A DNA stretch of 64,000 nucleotides from Yoonia sp. GPGPB17 (GCF_037892195.1 NZ_JATACI010000002.1:1364001-1428000); one strand, 5' to 3'. Numbered from the stretch's first letter, positions 19,655 through 29,974 are shown. Notes: generated from the sequence alone by a model not told the origin. A program made the numbers and translations.

Positions 19655-19834
19655 CAGGGGAAGGGTAACGGTATAGAGAATTTGCAGCAGCACAAAAACT
19701 GGAGAGTGCCGCTACAGTCTCTACTTTGGCAAAAGAAGATGCATGTGGATAGCATTGTTGCGCGATAAACCCGGAATGAGCGAATTCCCGCTTAGATTGT
19801 TTCGTTAATGCAATGTTCATCTTCGACCGCGTCA

Positions 19835-20203
19835 TCATCCATCCCCAACGATTTCGGGGAATGTCTGCCGTGCAACGTCCACGTCGATGCGTAGCATTGC
19901 TTCATAGCTCGCCGGATCAAACGGGTCTTCGGCCGGAACGACCTCACGGCCAAACAGCCAGCTCAGCCGTCCGGCATCCAGATTGCCGCGTACAAAAGGC
20001 TCTTTGCCGAAGTGCTCCCACAGGGCTTGCATAAAACCGGCATCCGCACGTCGGTCGGGCGGACGGCGATCGGGATAACGTATGCGTTCGGTCAGCGCTG
20101 TCGCCCCACCCTTGTTTGCCCGGCGCAGCGTGAACTGAAAATCGGTTCCCGGCAGGCGCCCGGGAAAACCGCGATGTTTGTCCATGTAGGGAAGGTTAGC
20201 CAT
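19835..20203 (-). CDS. Conserved-looking small soluble protein, not recognised
   Basis: The protein has 122 residues and is rich in Arg and Pro. It opens MANLPYMDKHRGFPGRLPGT and continues RYPDRRPPDRRADAGFM and SWLFGREVVPAEDPFDP. There is no signal, membrane segment or motif I know. Codon choice is like that of its neighbours and the start lies just downstream of a hairpin, so I believe it is expressed. I suggest no function. Confidence 0.5.
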   Translation of the reverse strand: MANLPYMDKHRGFPGRLPGTDFQFTLRRANKGGATALTERIRYPDRRPPDRRADAGFMQALWEHFGKEPFVRGNLDAGRLSWLFGREVVPAEDPFDPASYEAMLRIDVDVARQTFPEIVGDG

Positions 20204-20231
20204 ATGCGCGCCCTGTCATGGAACGCGCGGG

Positions 20232-20257
20232 TTGGGCGGGCCCGAAAGCCCGCCCAA
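20232..20257 (-). terminator. GC-rich hairpin after the 47-residue protein gene
   Basis: TTGGGCGGGC pairs perfectly with GCCCGCCCAA around a 6-base loop. There is no T run after it on the minus strand. It lies between the two small genes and probably reduces read-through. Confidence 0.5.
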
Positions 20258-20268
20258 AACAGTGAGCG

Positions 20269-20412
20269 TTAGTAAACCAACTGGTCGTAATTGACCTGCT
20301 GTTGCGCAGCTGCATCCGATGTGACTTGCAGCGGCGCACGGTCTTGGCTGCCGGATACGGCAACAAGCGCCATGAGCGCTGCGACCGAAAAAGCAATAAG
20401 TCCTTGTACCAT
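20269..20412 (-). CDS. 47-residue exported or membrane-anchored peptide
   Basis: From ATG 20412 the peptide has a hydrophobic N-terminus (VQGLIAFSVAALMALVAVSG) and a short polar tail ending AAQQQVNYDQLVY. It may be a secreted peptide or a single-pass membrane peptide. A purine-rich AGGCAGG lies about 14 bases upstream. I know no family; the choice of start is supported only by the signal-like segment. Confidence 0.45.
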   Translation of the reverse strand: MVQGLIAFSVAALMALVAVSGSQDRAPLQVTSDAAAQQQVNYDQLVY

Positions 20413-20732
20413 TGTATTTGCCTGCCTCTGTTTGTGCAGGGTTCTAGGCGATCTGCGCCACCCTTGCCCCACGAGAGCGCGATATCCACTTCGCGTGAGG
20501 TCACAATAGGCAAAAAGACAGCGTTCTCAAAGACCTCCAAGGCGAACTGCGCGTGATGTTGCAGCAAAGACTCAGATTTTGGGCGGGCGTGCGCCGCATG
20601 GTCTATATTTCGGGCATCGCACAAAAGCGGCTCCAGATATGGTGTCGGGCCAGCGGCGTGCGCTCGGCATATTCTTGCCACCGCGCTTAGCTGCAGATCT
20701 GCTTTGCGCAGGCTTATGATGACGGGCCGGGA
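20413..20732. other. 320-base gap downstream of pccB
   Basis: Long frames on the minus strand (20196-20681 and 20572-20808) lack motifs and overlap better genes at their ends. I support no gene here and see no clear terminator for pccB. Confidence 0.4.
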
Positions 20733-22261
20733 TCACAGTGGGATATTGTCGTGCTTTTTCCAGGGCGTATGCACCTGCTTGGTCCGCAATGATGCAAAAG
20801 CCCGGCATATCCGTTTGCGTGTCGACTGCGGCATGATCACCTCATCAATCACGCCCTTCTCGGCTGCAACAAACGGGTTGGCAAAGCGGTCTTCATAGTC
20901 TTGTGTATGCTTGGCGAGTTTTTCAGGATCGTTCAGGTCTGCGCGGTGAATAATCTCGGTCGCACCCTTTGCACCCATCACCGCAATCTCGGATGTCGGC
21001 CAGGCGTAGTTGAAGTCACCATTCAAATGCTTGGACGCCATCACGACGTAAGCGCCCCCATAGGCCTTACGGGTAATCACCGTCACCTTTGGCACCGTCG
21101 CCTCGCCATAGGCATAAAGCAGCTTTGCGCCATGTTTGATCACGCCGCCGTATTCCTGGCTCGTACCGGGCAGGAAACCGGGCACATCAACCAAAGTCAG
21201 CAAAGGAATGTCAAAAGCATCACAGAAACGCACAAAGCGGGCCGCCTTGCGTGAGGCATCAATATCCAGACATCCGGCCAAAACCATCGGTTGGTTGGCC
21301 ACAACACCAACGGTAGACCCCTCAAGACGAATAAAACCGGTCAGGATGTTCTTGGCGAACTCCTCTTGGATCTCGTAGAAATCACCCTCATCCGCCAACT
21401 TGGTGATCAACTCTTTCATGTCGTAGGGCATGTTCGGGTTGTCAGGCACCAGGGTATCAAGGCTTTCCTCAGCCCGGTTCACGTCATCAAAAAACGGGCG
21501 TACCGGCGGCTTTTCACGATTGTGCAGCGGCAGGAAATCCACCAGACGGCGCACCTCGGCGATCGCTTCGACATCGTTCTCAAAGGCGGCATCCGCGACC
21601 GAAGACTTCTTTGTATGCGTACCTGCACCACCCAGTTCCTCAGCCGTGACCTGTTCGTTAGTGACGGTTTTCACAACATCCGGCCCGGTGACAAACATGT
21701 ATGAGCTATCTTTGACCATGAAGATAAAGTCGGTCATTGCAGGTGAGTAAACCGCGCCACCAGCTGTTGGACCCATGATCAGGCTGATCTGCGGCACAAC
21801 GCCAGAGGCGGTGATGTTGCGCTGAAAGACCTCACCATAAGCCGCAAGGCTCGCCACACCTTCCTGAATGCGCGCACCACCTGAATCGTTGATCCCGATG
21901 ATCGGGGCGCCGTTCTGCACCGCCATATCCATGATCTTACAGATTTTCTGGCCGTGCGTTTCAGACACCGAGCCACCCATCACGGTGAAGTCCTGACTGA
22001 ACACATAAACAAGGCGACCGTTGATCGTCCCCCAGCCGGTCACAACACCGTCACCCGCGGGGCGGTCTTTTTCCATTCCGAAGTCAGTGCAGCGGTGGGC
22101 CACAAACATATCGAACTCTTCGAATGAGCCATCATCCAGCAGCAGTTCAATCCGCTCGCGTGCGCTCAGCTTGCCCTTGCTGTGCTGTGCGGCAATCCTC
22201 TTTTCGCCGCCGCCCATACGGGCCGCTTCGCGCCGCGTTTCCAGTTCCTGCAATACATCCA
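20733..22261 (-). CDS. pccB: Propionyl-CoA carboxylase beta subunit (carboxyltransferase)
   Basis: From ATG 22261 the enzyme has 509 residues, the usual length. Crotonase-fold motifs include [70 protein letters not shown] and the closing R-K-HDNIPL. It transfers carboxyl from biotin on PccA to propionyl-CoA. pccB is separated from pccA by about 1.5 kb with small genes, an arrangement common in Rhodobacterales. TTTGCAAA sites 75-120 bases upstream suggest control by PccR, encoded 1.4 kb away. Confidence 0.97.
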
Positions 22262-22335
22262 TCGGATCACACCCTCGCCTTTTGCTGCACATCCTTAACG
22301 CGCAGCGCGGGTAGAAAGAAGGGGCAATAGGAATA

Positions 22336-22383
22336 TTTGCAAACTATAGAGTTAGCACAAACTAAAATTTGCAAAACTGCAAA
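22336..22383. promoter_or_regulatory. Probable PccR operator: two TTTGCAAA sites and a half site
   Basis: TTTGCAAA occurs at 22336-22343 and 22368-22375, and ACTGCAAA follows directly at 22376-22383. TTTGCAAA is the motif reported for PccR upstream of pccB in Rhodobacter sphaeroides. The sites lie between divergent pccB and the Bcr/CflA transporter gene, so both may be controlled. Sites seen directly; assignment by family knowledge. Confidence 0.7.
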
Positions 22384-22429
22384 TAAAGCAGTGGTGGACA
22401 AGGCTCGGCCAGGGGCATAAACCTGTCGC

Positions 22430-23641
22430 ATGACCACCCTCCCGACGATCCGTTTTTTGGATCGGACCACACCACCACATATCCTGACCCTCGTGTTGAT
22501 CACCGGTATGGCTGCGCTCAACATGTCAATTTTCCTGCCTTCGCTGTCTGCGATGACAACCTATTTCGACACCGACTATGCGATCATGCAGATTGCGCTG
22601 TCCGGCTATCTGGCGGCGACGGCTGTGCTGCAAGTCTTTATTGGGCCGATCTCAGACCGCTTTGGCAGACGGATTGTGGTCTTGAGCGCGCTGGTGATCT
22701 TTGTCGTGGCCACCATCGGCGCGTTGCTGGCGACCACGGTCGAGGTATTTCTCTTTTTCCGCATTATGCAAGCTGCGGTTGCAACCTCAATGGCGCTGGG
22801 GCGCGCCATTGTCCGCGATATCGTCCCCCAGGACGAGGCTGCGTCGATGATTGGATATGTGACCATGGGGATGGCCCTGGTCCCGATGGTCGGCCCGATG
22901 ATTGGCGGCGGGCTGGAGCAGGCGTTCGGCTGGCAGGCCACGTTTGTGTTCCTGTCAGCAGCGGGGCTCGCGACACTGGCGCTGGTTTATCTAGACCTCG
23001 GCGAGACGGTGCAAGGTGAAGGCACGAGTTTTCGCGATCAACTCAGGACCTATCCCGAATTGTTCCGCTCGCCGCGTTTCTGGGGCTATGTTCTCTGCGC
23101 GGCCTTCGGCTCGGGCGCATTCTTCGCACTCTTGGGCGGCACATCTTTTGTGGCCAGCGATATCTTTGGATTGTCACCCTTGTGGAGTGGTATCGCCCTT
23201 GGCGCCCCGGCAATCGGTTATGCTTTGGGGAACTATTTCTCGGGGCGCTTCTCGGTCAGGCTTGGCATCAACCGCATGGCGATCATCGGCACGCTGATTA
23301 CCATCGTCGGCTTGGGGCTTTCTGCGATCCTGACGCTTTCTGGTGTTAACCATCCGCTGAACTTCTTTGGCTTTTGCACATTCCTTGGCCTTGGCAATGG
23401 TGTGATGTTGCCTAACGTGATGGCGGGGTCCATTTCCGTACGTCCCCACTTGGTAAGCACAGCAAGCGGGTTGGGTGGTGCGATTATGATCGGTGGTGGC
23501 GCGGCTCTGTCGCAATTCGCAGGCGGGATTCTGACAGTCGAAACCGGAACGATGCCCTTGCAACTGCTCATGCTCGGCACGTCAGTCCTTGGGCTATTTG
23601 CGGTGCTGTTTGTTGTCTGGCGGGAAAAGCGGATCGCTTGA
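22430..23641 (+). CDS. Bcr/CflA-type MFS transporter
   Basis: The protein has 403 residues with 12 predicted membrane helices, including the loop-2 motif GPISDRFGRRIVVLSA and helix 4-5 residues ALGRAIVRDIVPQDEA typical of the Bcr/CflA drug-efflux group. At 23453-23458 the code GTAAGC gives Val-Ser where this family has Ala-Gly (LAGTASGL); a real GCCGGC there would restore it. The gene shares its upstream region with pccB and its TTTGCAAA sites. The substrate is unknown; a short-chain acid or a toxic acyl product would fit the setting but is inference. Confidence 0.88.
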   Translation: MTTLPTIRFLDRTTPPHILTLVLITGMAALNMSIFLPSLSAMTTYFDTDYAIMQIALSGYLAATAVLQVFIGPISDRFGRRIVVLSALVIFVVATIGALLATTVEVFLFFRIMQAAVATSMALGRAIVRDIVPQDEAASMIGYVTMGMALVPMVGPMIGGGLEQAFGWQATFVFLSAAGLATLALVYLDLGETVQGEGTSFRDQLRTYPELFRSPRFWGYVLCAAFGSGAFFALLGGTSFVASDIFGLSPLWSGIALGAPAIGYALGNYFSGRFSVRLGINRMAIIGTLITIVGLGLSAILTLSGVNHPLNFFGFCTFLGLGNGVMLPNVMAGSISVRPHLVSTASGLGGAIMIGGGAALSQFAGGILTVETGTMPLQLLMLGTSVLGLFAVLFVVWREKRIA

Positions 23642-23648
23642 CGCCCTC

Positions 23649-23684
23649 TTTGCAATAGCTAATGTAAACTAGCAAATCTGCAAA
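23649..23684 (+). promoter_or_regulatory. TTTGCAAA-like sites before pccR (possible autoregulation)
   Basis: TTTGCAAT at 23649-23656 and the pair AGCAAAT/CTGCAAA at 23671-23684 lie directly before the pccR ATG at 23693. They match the pccB operator words at 6-7 of 8 positions. Confidence 0.45.
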
Positions 23685-23692
23685 GGTACAAT

Positions 23693-25093
23693 ATGGCGGT
23701 TCAAAAACTCTATGCTGGCGCGAAGCTTCGTGAATTGCGTGGGCGGTTAGAGCTGACGCAAAAGGCGTTTGCCGAAAAGCTGGGCGTGTCTTTGCCGTAT
23801 CTGAACCAGATGGAGAACAACAACCGCCCCGTGTCGACGGCGGTGGTGTTGGGTCTTGCCCAGGAATTCGGCTTTGATGTGACCGAGTTGCAATCCGGCG
23901 ATGAGGCACGATTGGTCGGTGACATGCGTGAAGCACTGGCCGACCCTGTGTTCACCGGCCCTGCGCCCGCGCTCGCTGATATGCGCCTTGCCGCCGCGAA
24001 CGCCCCTGCCCTGGCGCGCGCATTCCTCGACCTGCACGCCGCCTATCGCCAGACACATGAGCGGTTGGCATCACTGGACGAAGCCCTTGGCCGCGAAGAC
24101 GCCCGTTTGCAACCCAGCCCATGGGAAGAGGTGCGCGATTTCTTTCACTACTGCGACAACTACATCGACGCTGTCGACCGCGCAGCTGAGCGGTTTGCCA
24201 GTCGGACCAGCCCCGGTGAGGCGATGGCGGATGCTGCCATTCGGATGTTGGACAGCCACGGTATCAAGACGGTGTTCCGGGATATTGCTGATGTACGTCA
24301 TTATGATGCTGCCGCCAAAACCCTGACGATTTCGGAATTTGCCAATGGGGCGACGCAGACGTTCCAGCTTTTATTGCAACTGGCGCTGATTGCGCAGGAA
24401 CCCTTGCTGGAGGCGACGCTCGACCTTGCCAGATTTCAATCGGATGAGGCCCGCAGTATCGCAAAGGTGGGTCTTGCAAATTACTTCGCCGGTGCGGCCC
24501 TGATGCCCTATGTCGCATTCCTGTCGGCTGCGCAGGCCACAAGGCATGATCTCGAAGTGCTTTCTGCACGCTTTGGCGCATCACTGGAACAAGTCGCGCA
24601 CCGGCTCTCGACCTTGCAGCGCCCTGGTGCCAAGGGCATTCCGTTCTTTTTTGTACGCGTCGATCAGGCGGGAACGATCACCAAACGGCATTCCGCCACG
24701 ACACTGCAATTCGCGCGCTATGGTGGGGCCTGCCCGCTATGGAACGTGCATCAGGCGTTTGAGCTGCCCGGCCAGTTCCTGCGCCAATTGGCAGAGACAC
24801 CCGATGGCGCGCGCTACTTCTGCCTCGCCCGCGACGTCAGCAAGTCAGGCGGCGCATACGACGTCCCGACCCGGCGCTATGCAATCGGGCTGGGATGCGA
24901 GGTGAAACACGCGCCCGCCCTCGTTTACGCAGACCATATGGATCTTGGTGCGGCAGAAGCCTATGCGCCAATCGGCATCTCATGCCGGATTTGCGAACGT
25001 CGCAAATGCCACCAACGGTCGGTGCCGCCGCTTGAGCGACAACTCCGGGTCGATCCCGACCGCCGGGGCATTTTGCCGTATCAGTTGGACTAG
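23693..25093 (+). CDS. pccR: Short-chain fatty acyl-CoA regulator PccR (XRE/ScfR family)
   Basis: The protein has 466 residues. It starts with an XRE helix-turn-helix (about 9-63: LRGRLELTQKAFAEKLGVSL) and continues with the ImmA/IrrE-like and DUF2083 parts of ScfR regulators, ending in a Cys-rich segment SCRICERRKCHQRS that may bind metal. In Rhodobacter sphaeroides PccR senses propionyl-CoA and activates pccB. Position next to pccB plus TTTGCAAA sites at both genes support the name. Its stop TAG overlaps that of the convergent YdcH-like gene in the tetramer CTAG. Confidence 0.9.
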   Translation: MAVQKLYAGAKLRELRGRLELTQKAFAEKLGVSLPYLNQMENNNRPVSTAVVLGLAQEFGFDVTELQSGDEARLVGDMREALADPVFTGPAPALADMRLAAANAPALARAFLDLHAAYRQTHERLASLDEALGREDARLQPSPWEEVRDFFHYCDNYIDAVDRAAERFASRTSPGEAMADAAIRMLDSHGIKTVFRDIADVRHYDAAAKTLTISEFANGATQTFQLLLQLALIAQEPLLEATLDLARFQSDEARSIAKVGLANYFAGAALMPYVAFLSAAQATRHDLEVLSARFGASLEQVAHRLSTLQRPGAKGIPFFFVRVDQAGTITKRHSATTLQFARYGGACPLWNVHQAFELPGQFLRQLAETPDGARYFCLARDVSKSGGAYDVPTRRYAIGLGCEVKHAPALVYADHMDLGAAEAYAPIGISCRICERRKCHQRSVPPLERQLRVDPDRRGILPYQLD

Positions 25094-25326
25094 CTGCGCA
25101 AGGCCGCCGCGATTTGATCTTTCAGCAGCATACGTTGCTTGCGCATTTCGTTCATATGCAGATCGTCGGTTGGCTCGATATCCGTCTCGGCCCGATGAAT
25201 CGCGCGGTTGATCTCGTGATACTCATCATAAAGCCGCGCGAAATGCGCGTCTTTTTCTTTCAGCGCGTGCATGACGTCAACTTGATCAGGGAACTCTTCC
25301 ATCAGTTCGTGCGGTGTGTGCGACAT
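25090..25326 (-). CDS. YdcH/DUF465 family small protein
   Basis: The protein has 78 residues in one long helical hairpin: LKEKDAHFARLYDEYHEINR and the closing MRKQRMLLKDQIAAALR are the DUF465 pattern. Function is unknown; the fold is a short coiled coil. It is convergent with pccR and shares CTAG as both stops. Confidence 0.9.
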   Translation of the reverse strand: MSHTPHELMEEFPDQVDVMHALKEKDAHFARLYDEYHEINRAIHRAETDIEPTDDLHMNEMRKQRMLLKDQIAAALRS

Positions 25327-25408
25327 TTATTGGGTCCTTTGTTGTTGGTCGCACTCAGGCTAGCGCGACACATGCCGACCCACATTGATGCGGATCAAGA
25401 CGGGCCCA

Positions 25409-26053
25409 TTATCTGCGCGCAGCGCGCCAGCCTGCCGCTTCCGCATCAGCCCGAGAACAGAACCAGCGTTCCCCATTGGCGGGGTTGATCCGGGTGCGTG
25501 CGTAGTGCTCTTGACCGGGCATATGGTAGATGCGCCCGCCGGACGAGATATTGCCTTTGATGGCACAGTTCTGCTGCGGTGCCAGGTCATCGACGGCGCG
25601 CGCAGCACGGTACTCTGACGGCATCGCGACCTCGACCGCCCAGAGCCCACGTTCCGCAATAGCGGCGGCCTTTTCATCCAGATCGTAGGTCTCAGAGTAA
25701 CGCCGGAAGGCCCATGCCAAACCCGAATAGACAATCAACTGGCCCATGTCCTGCCCATTGACGCTGCACTGCGCAACGACCCGGCCGTAACGGTCCGTGT
25801 CGCGTTGTTGGCAACGCGCATAGGCACCATCGAACCGGTTGCGCACCGCATCGCGGGCCCATGCCCCGCAGTCCCATTCGCGCCCTTCTGCACGGCAGGG
25901 CTGGCCCATTTCGGGTGCGTCTATACCAAAGAGCCGCACCCGCGTGCCACCCACGTCGATGGTATCCGCGTCAATCACACGGATTATGCCGTTGGGCGCG
26001 GCGAATGCGGGCAGACAAACAAGTGTCAGCAAGACAGAAAATACGCGGATCAT
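25409..26053 (-). CDS. Exported thermonuclease-family (SNase-like) protein
   Basis: A signal peptide (MIRVFSVLLTLVCLPAFA) precedes an SNase domain: VIDADTIDVGGTRVRLFGID with the first Arg, then DRYGRVVAQC and ERGLW, keeping the Asp, Glu and Arg positions expected for calcium-dependent nuclease. A C-terminal extension holds CAIKGNISSGGRIYHMPGQ, an excalibur-like or NB-type segment found in such nucleases. Likely periplasmic. It stands alone between YdcH and betA. Confidence 0.87.
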   Translation of the reverse strand: MIRVFSVLLTLVCLPAFAAPNGIIRVIDADTIDVGGTRVRLFGIDAPEMGQPCRAEGREWDCGAWARDAVRNRFDGAYARCQQRDTDRYGRVVAQCSVNGQDMGQLIVYSGLAWAFRRYSETYDLDEKAAAIAERGLWAVEVAMPSEYRAARAVDDLAPQQNCAIKGNISSGGRIYHMPGQEHYARTRINPANGERWFCSRADAEAAGWRAARR

Positions 26054-26138
26054 ACCCTGAGGTAGAGGGTGATCCGGCGCCGCTTCAAGCCAGTTCGTTA
26101 AGAAAGGTTAAAAATGTGTTAACGCCGTGACAGGCCGG

Positions 26139-27797
26139 TTAGCGCTGTTCGCTTTCCCACGCGGGGTGAATCCAAGGGCGATCATTTGAAGGTGACAGCG
26201 GGTTGCGCTGCAGGATATGATCTGCGGCTTTTTCACCGACCATAATTGACGGCCCGTTGGTGTTCCCATTGGTCACACGTGGGAAAATCGAACTGTCTGC
26301 GACCCGTAACCCCTCGACCCCAATGACACGTGTTTCGGGGTCAACCACCGCCATCGGATCATTGGGATCGCCCATTTTACACGTGCCGCAGGGGTGATAA
26401 GCGCTTTCGGCGTGTTCACGGATGACGGCATCCAGTTCGTCATCGCTTTGGGCGGCATCGCCCGGCTGAATCTCGCGACCGCGGAATTCGTCAAAGGCGG
26501 GCTGTGCAAAGATTTCCCGGGTCAGGCGGATACAGGTGCGGAAATCCTCCCAATCCTGAGGATGAGACATGTAGTTGAACTCGATTTTCGGATGATCGTT
26601 CGGATCGGCGGAACGGAGTGTGACTTGCCCGCGCGATTGGGATCGCATCGGCCCGACGTGCGCCTGATAGCCATGCCCATCAGGAATGATCTTACCATCA
26701 TAGCTGACGGCAATCGGCAGGAAATGGTATTGGATGTCGGGGTATTTGATGCCTGCCTTGGAGCGAATGAAGCCAGCACTTTCAAACTGGTTGGAGCTGC
26801 CAAGCCCGGTTTTCCACAACAGCCATTCCAACCCGATCTTCGCCTTGCCGCGGATATTCCAATAGGAAAACAGCGAGACCGGTTTGGTGGCCGATTGCTG
26901 GATGTAGAGCTCAAGGTGGTCCTGTAGGTTTTGGCCGACGCCGGGGCGGTCAGCCACCACATCTATGCCGTGCTCTTGCAGATGTGCTGCCGGACCAATG
27001 CCAGAGAGCATCAAGAGCTTGGGTGAGTTTAGCGATGAGGCCGCAATAATGACTTCTTTGTTCGCGGTGATCACGTCGATCTTGCTGCCACGGCTCACCT
27101 CGACCCCGGTTGCGCGACCGTTATCAATGATGATCCGGCGCGCCAGTGCGCGGGTGATAGTGCAGTTGGGCCGCTTCAAAGCCGGTCGCAGATAGGCCGT
27201 TGCCGCCGACCAACGTTTGCCCTTGTAGATCGTGGCGTCAAACGGGCCAAAGCCTTCCTGCTGTTCACCATTATAGTCGCCCGTAACCGGATAACCCGCC
27301 TGCCGCCCGGCCTCGACAAAAGCGCGGGTCAGTGGGTTTTTGCGCGGCCCGCGGGTGACATGCAGCGGGCCGTCCTTGCCGCGCCAGTCCGGGTTGCCGC
27401 CGTGGCCACCATCGTGCCAGTGCTCCATGCGTTTGAAGTAAGGTAGAACGTCCGCGTAAGACCAGCCGTGCGCGCCGCTTTCAGCCCAATAATCATAGTC
27501 ACAGGCATGGCCGCGCACATAAATCATGCCGTTGATCGAGGACGATCCGCCGATGACTTTGCCACGTGGCGTGACCAGCTCGCGCCCACCCAAATGCGGT
27601 TCGGGTTCAGATTTCATACCCCAGTCGTAGCGTTTCATGTTCATCGGGTAAGACAAGGCCGCTGGCATCTGGATGAAGGGGCCCGCGTCAGAACCGCCGT
27701 GCTCAATAACCAGTACTTGTTTGCCAGCCTCGGCCAAACGGTAGGCAATGGCACAGTAAGCCGAGCCTGCACCGACGATAACGTAATCAGCTTGCAT
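26139..27797 (-). CDS. betA: Choline dehydrogenase BetA (GMC oxidoreductase)
   Basis: The enzyme has 552 residues, full length. It has the FAD loop at residues 8-15, the GMC signature [35 protein letters not shown] and the catalytic [11 protein letters not shown] and [10 protein letters not shown] regions. It oxidises choline to betaine aldehyde at the membrane. The third Gly of the FAD loop is Tyr14 (GAGSAYC instead of GAGSAGC), coded by GCTTAC (map 27756-27761) where GCCGGC is expected; I think it is a base-call artefact, because a Tyr there would clash with FAD. It is the third gene of betI-betC-betA, 29 bases after betC. No betB lies in the window. Confidence 0.95.
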   Translation of the reverse strand: MQADYVIVGAGSAYCAIAYRLAEAGKQVLVIEHGGSDAGPFIQMPAALSYPMNMKRYDWGMKSEPEPHLGGRELVTPRGKVIGGSSSINGMIYVRGHACDYDYWAESGAHGWSYADVLPYFKRMEHWHDGGHGGNPDWRGKDGPLHVTRGPRKNPLTRAFVEAGRQAGYPVTGDYNGEQQEGFGPFDATIYKGKRWSAATAYLRPALKRPNCTITRALARRIIIDNGRATGVEVSRGSKIDVITANKEVIIAASSLNSPKLLMLSGIGPAAHLQEHGIDVVADRPGVGQNLQDHLELYIQQSATKPVSLFSYWNIRGKAKIGLEWLLWKTGLGSSNQFESAGFIRSKAGIKYPDIQYHFLPIAVSYDGKIIPDGHGYQAHVGPMRSQSRGQVTLRSADPNDHPKIEFNYMSHPQDWEDFRTCIRLTREIFAQPAFDEFRGREIQPGDAAQSDDELDAVIREHAESAYHPCGTCKMGDPNDPMAVVDPETRVIGVEGLRVADSSIFPRVTNGNTNGPSIMVGEKAADHILQRNPLSPSNDRPWIHPAWESEQR

Positions 27798-27826
27798 GTT
27801 GCTTGTAACCTTCGGGATTAAGGGGG

Positions 27827-29335
27827 CTATTCACCACGCGGGAAGCGTTGGTTTTCTTCCAGCACGTTGAGGTCCATGTGGTTGCGCATGTAGCGTTCAG
27901 ACGCTTTTTGCAGCGGCTGGTAATCCCATGGGAAATAGCTGCCGTTGCGCAGTGCTTCATAAACCACCCAGCGGCAGGCTTGTGACTGCCGTACGGCAGC
28001 GTCGAATTGGGTCAGATCCCAGCGCGCTTCCGATTTGGCGCGGAGTTGGGTGAGCGTGCCTTGGTGGGCGGGTTCTGCAGCGAGGTTCGTCATCTCAAGC
28101 GGGTCAGCTTCCAGATCAAAAAGCTGGTCGGGATCGAGTGCGCAGCGATTGTACTTCCACTTGCCATAGCGGAGTGAAACGAGTGGGGCATAGCTGCCCT
28201 CAGCCGCGTACTCCATCGCGACAGGCGTGTCGCGGGTGCCGCCTTGGCCAAGATGCACCAAGCTCTCGCCGGTGGTCCACGGTTCCACTTCGGACAAGTC
28301 GATGCCCGCCAGGTCACAGAGCGTCGGGGCCACGTCGATGTTGCTGACGGGCGTGGTGTTCAGCACCGGCTCCATCTGGCCGCTTGCGATCATCAAGGGC
28401 ACCCGCGACGATCCCTCATAGAAGGACATTTTGAACCAAAGCCCCCGCTCGCCCAGCATATCACCGTGGTCTGAGACAAAGAGGATTGTTGCCTCTTGCC
28501 GCGTGTCTTCCAGCGTTTGCAGCACCTCCCCGATCTTGTCATCGAGGTAAGAGATATTCGCGAAGTACGCGCGGCGAGCGCGTTTGATGTGGTCCTCGGT
28601 GATGGTGAAGTTATCGCGGTCGTTGGCATCGAGGATGCGCTGAGAGTGGGCGTCTTGGTCCTCATAGGGGATCGGCCCGACCTCCGGCAGCAAATGATCG
28701 CAGTCTTCATAGAGGTCCCAGTACTTCTTGCGCGCCACATAGGGGTCATGCGGATGCGTAAAGCTGACGGTCAGGCACCACGGCCGGTCGTCATGGCCGC
28801 GCGCGAGATCATAGAGCTTGCGGGTCGCGTTGTAGCAAACCTCGTCATCGTACTCCATTTGATTGGTAATCTCGGCTACCCCTGCCCCGGTGACAGAGCC
28901 CATATTGTGATACCACCAATCGATCCGCTCGCCGGGTTTGCGATAGTCCGGGGTCCAGCCGAAATCGGGGGGATAGATGTCTGTGGTCAACCGCTCTTCA
29001 AAGCCGTGCAACTGGTCGGGCCCAACAAAGTGCATCTTGCCGCATAGGCATGTCTGATATCCAGCACGCCGCAAATGGTGTGCATATGTTGGTATCGAAG
29101 AGGCAAATTCAGCCGCATTGTCGTAGACGCCTGTGCGGGACGGCAGCAGCCCTGACATGAAAGAGGCCCGCCCCGGCGCGCATAGCGGGGAGGCCGTATA
29201 GGCATTGGCAAAGCGGGTTGAACGTGCCGCAAGTGCCTTCAGGTTTGGCGCATGAAGCCAATCAGCCGGGCCATCGGGAAAGAACGTGCCATTCAACTGA
29301 TCGACCATAATGATCAGGATGTTTGGTTTCGTCAT
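27827..29335 (-). CDS. betC: Choline-sulfatase
   Basis: The enzyme has 502 residues. It starts [20 protein letters not shown]; Cys52 in [14 protein letters not shown] is the residue matured to formylglycine; [20 protein letters not shown] and [15 protein letters not shown] are sulfatase motifs and the C-terminus has the choline-sulfatase extension ([20 protein letters not shown]). It releases choline from choline-O-sulfate. The ATG overlaps the betI stop as ATGA, so regulator and enzyme are coupled. No signal peptide: cytoplasmic. Confidence 0.96.
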   Translation of the reverse strand: MTKPNILIIMVDQLNGTFFPDGPADWLHAPNLKALAARSTRFANAYTASPLCAPGRASFMSGLLPSRTGVYDNAAEFASSIPTYAHHLRRAGYQTCLCGKMHFVGPDQLHGFEERLTTDIYPPDFGWTPDYRKPGERIDWWYHNMGSVTGAGVAEITNQMEYDDEVCYNATRKLYDLARGHDDRPWCLTVSFTHPHDPYVARKKYWDLYEDCDHLLPEVGPIPYEDQDAHSQRILDANDRDNFTITEDHIKRARRAYFANISYLDDKIGEVLQTLEDTRQEATILFVSDHGDMLGERGLWFKMSFYEGSSRVPLMIASGQMEPVLNTTPVSNIDVAPTLCDLAGIDLSEVEPWTTGESLVHLGQGGTRDTPVAMEYAAEGSYAPLVSLRYGKWKYNRCALDPDQLFDLEADPLEMTNLAAEPAHQGTLTQLRAKSEARWDLTQFDAAVRQSQACRWVVYEALRNGSYFPWDYQPLQKASERYMRNHMDLNVLEENQRFPRGE

Positions 29336-29917
29336 TGGGCCCGCCCCTCAAGTTCGATTTTCAGCAGTGCCAGTGCCTGCTTGGTGGCATCTGATTTTTC
29401 CGTCTTGGCCCGCGACAGCCCCTGACGCAGATAAAGCCCGTCGATTAAGCCTGCGATTCTTGTCGCCGCACCATCTGCACGATCCCCTAGCAGAGGGCGC
29501 AGATCATACATCAGATTGCTGTGCAACCGCCGCTGATAGATGCGCAGCAAGTCATGCGCGGACGCGGATGTCTGTGCAAGAACGTAGAAGTTCAACCATG
29601 CCGCGATCACCTCGGGTTGAAAATTTGACGAGGCAAAGTAAGCACGAATGATCGCTTCCAGCCGCGCGATATGGCCATTGGCACCGGCAAGCGCCCCGCG
29701 CACCTCAGCCGCATAGAGTGCCAGCGTGTGCCGCATCGCCGCCAGAAAAATCTGTTCCTTCCCGCCAAAGTAGTGATGCGCAAGCGCCGAAGACATCTTA
29801 AGCACGCTTGGCAATATTGCTCACTGTCACATCCAAATTGCCCACCGCCCCGATTTCATCAATCGTGGCTTTCACTAAAGCGGCGCGGCGGATAGGTTCC
29901 ATTCCAAGCTTGGGCAT
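29332..29917 (-). CDS. betI: Choline-responsive repressor BetI (TetR family), one frameshift
   Basis: From ATG 29917, behind GAGGAA, the product starts [15 protein letters not shown], the BetI opening, with the TetR helix-turn-helix VSNIAKRA...[16 protein letters not shown]. The frame breaks exactly in the turn: CTTAAG (map 29797-29802) replaces what should be GCC GGC for Ala-Gly in KRAGMSS. Correcting it gives about 194 residues, normal for BetI. The regulator represses bet genes until choline binds. It heads the betI-betC-betA operon and faces choX across an 80-base space with a palindrome. Confidence 0.9.
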
Positions 29918-29960
29918 GATTTCCTCAAATAGGTGGACCCGAGCAGATAAATCGTTCTTT

Positions 29961-29974
29961 ATTGACTCGTCAAT
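29961..29974. promoter_or_regulatory. BetI-operator-like palindrome between betI and choX
   Basis: ATTGACTCGTCAAT is a perfect 6+2+6 inverted repeat in the 80-base space between the divergent starts at 29917 and 29998. BetI operators in other bacteria have the same TTGA...TCAA outline. It is placed to control both the bet operon and choXWV. Confidence 0.65.

Noticed and set aside
20196..20681. 161-residue open frame on the minus strand
   Set aside because: It runs across a hairpin and the better-supported 47-residue gene; no family resemblance.
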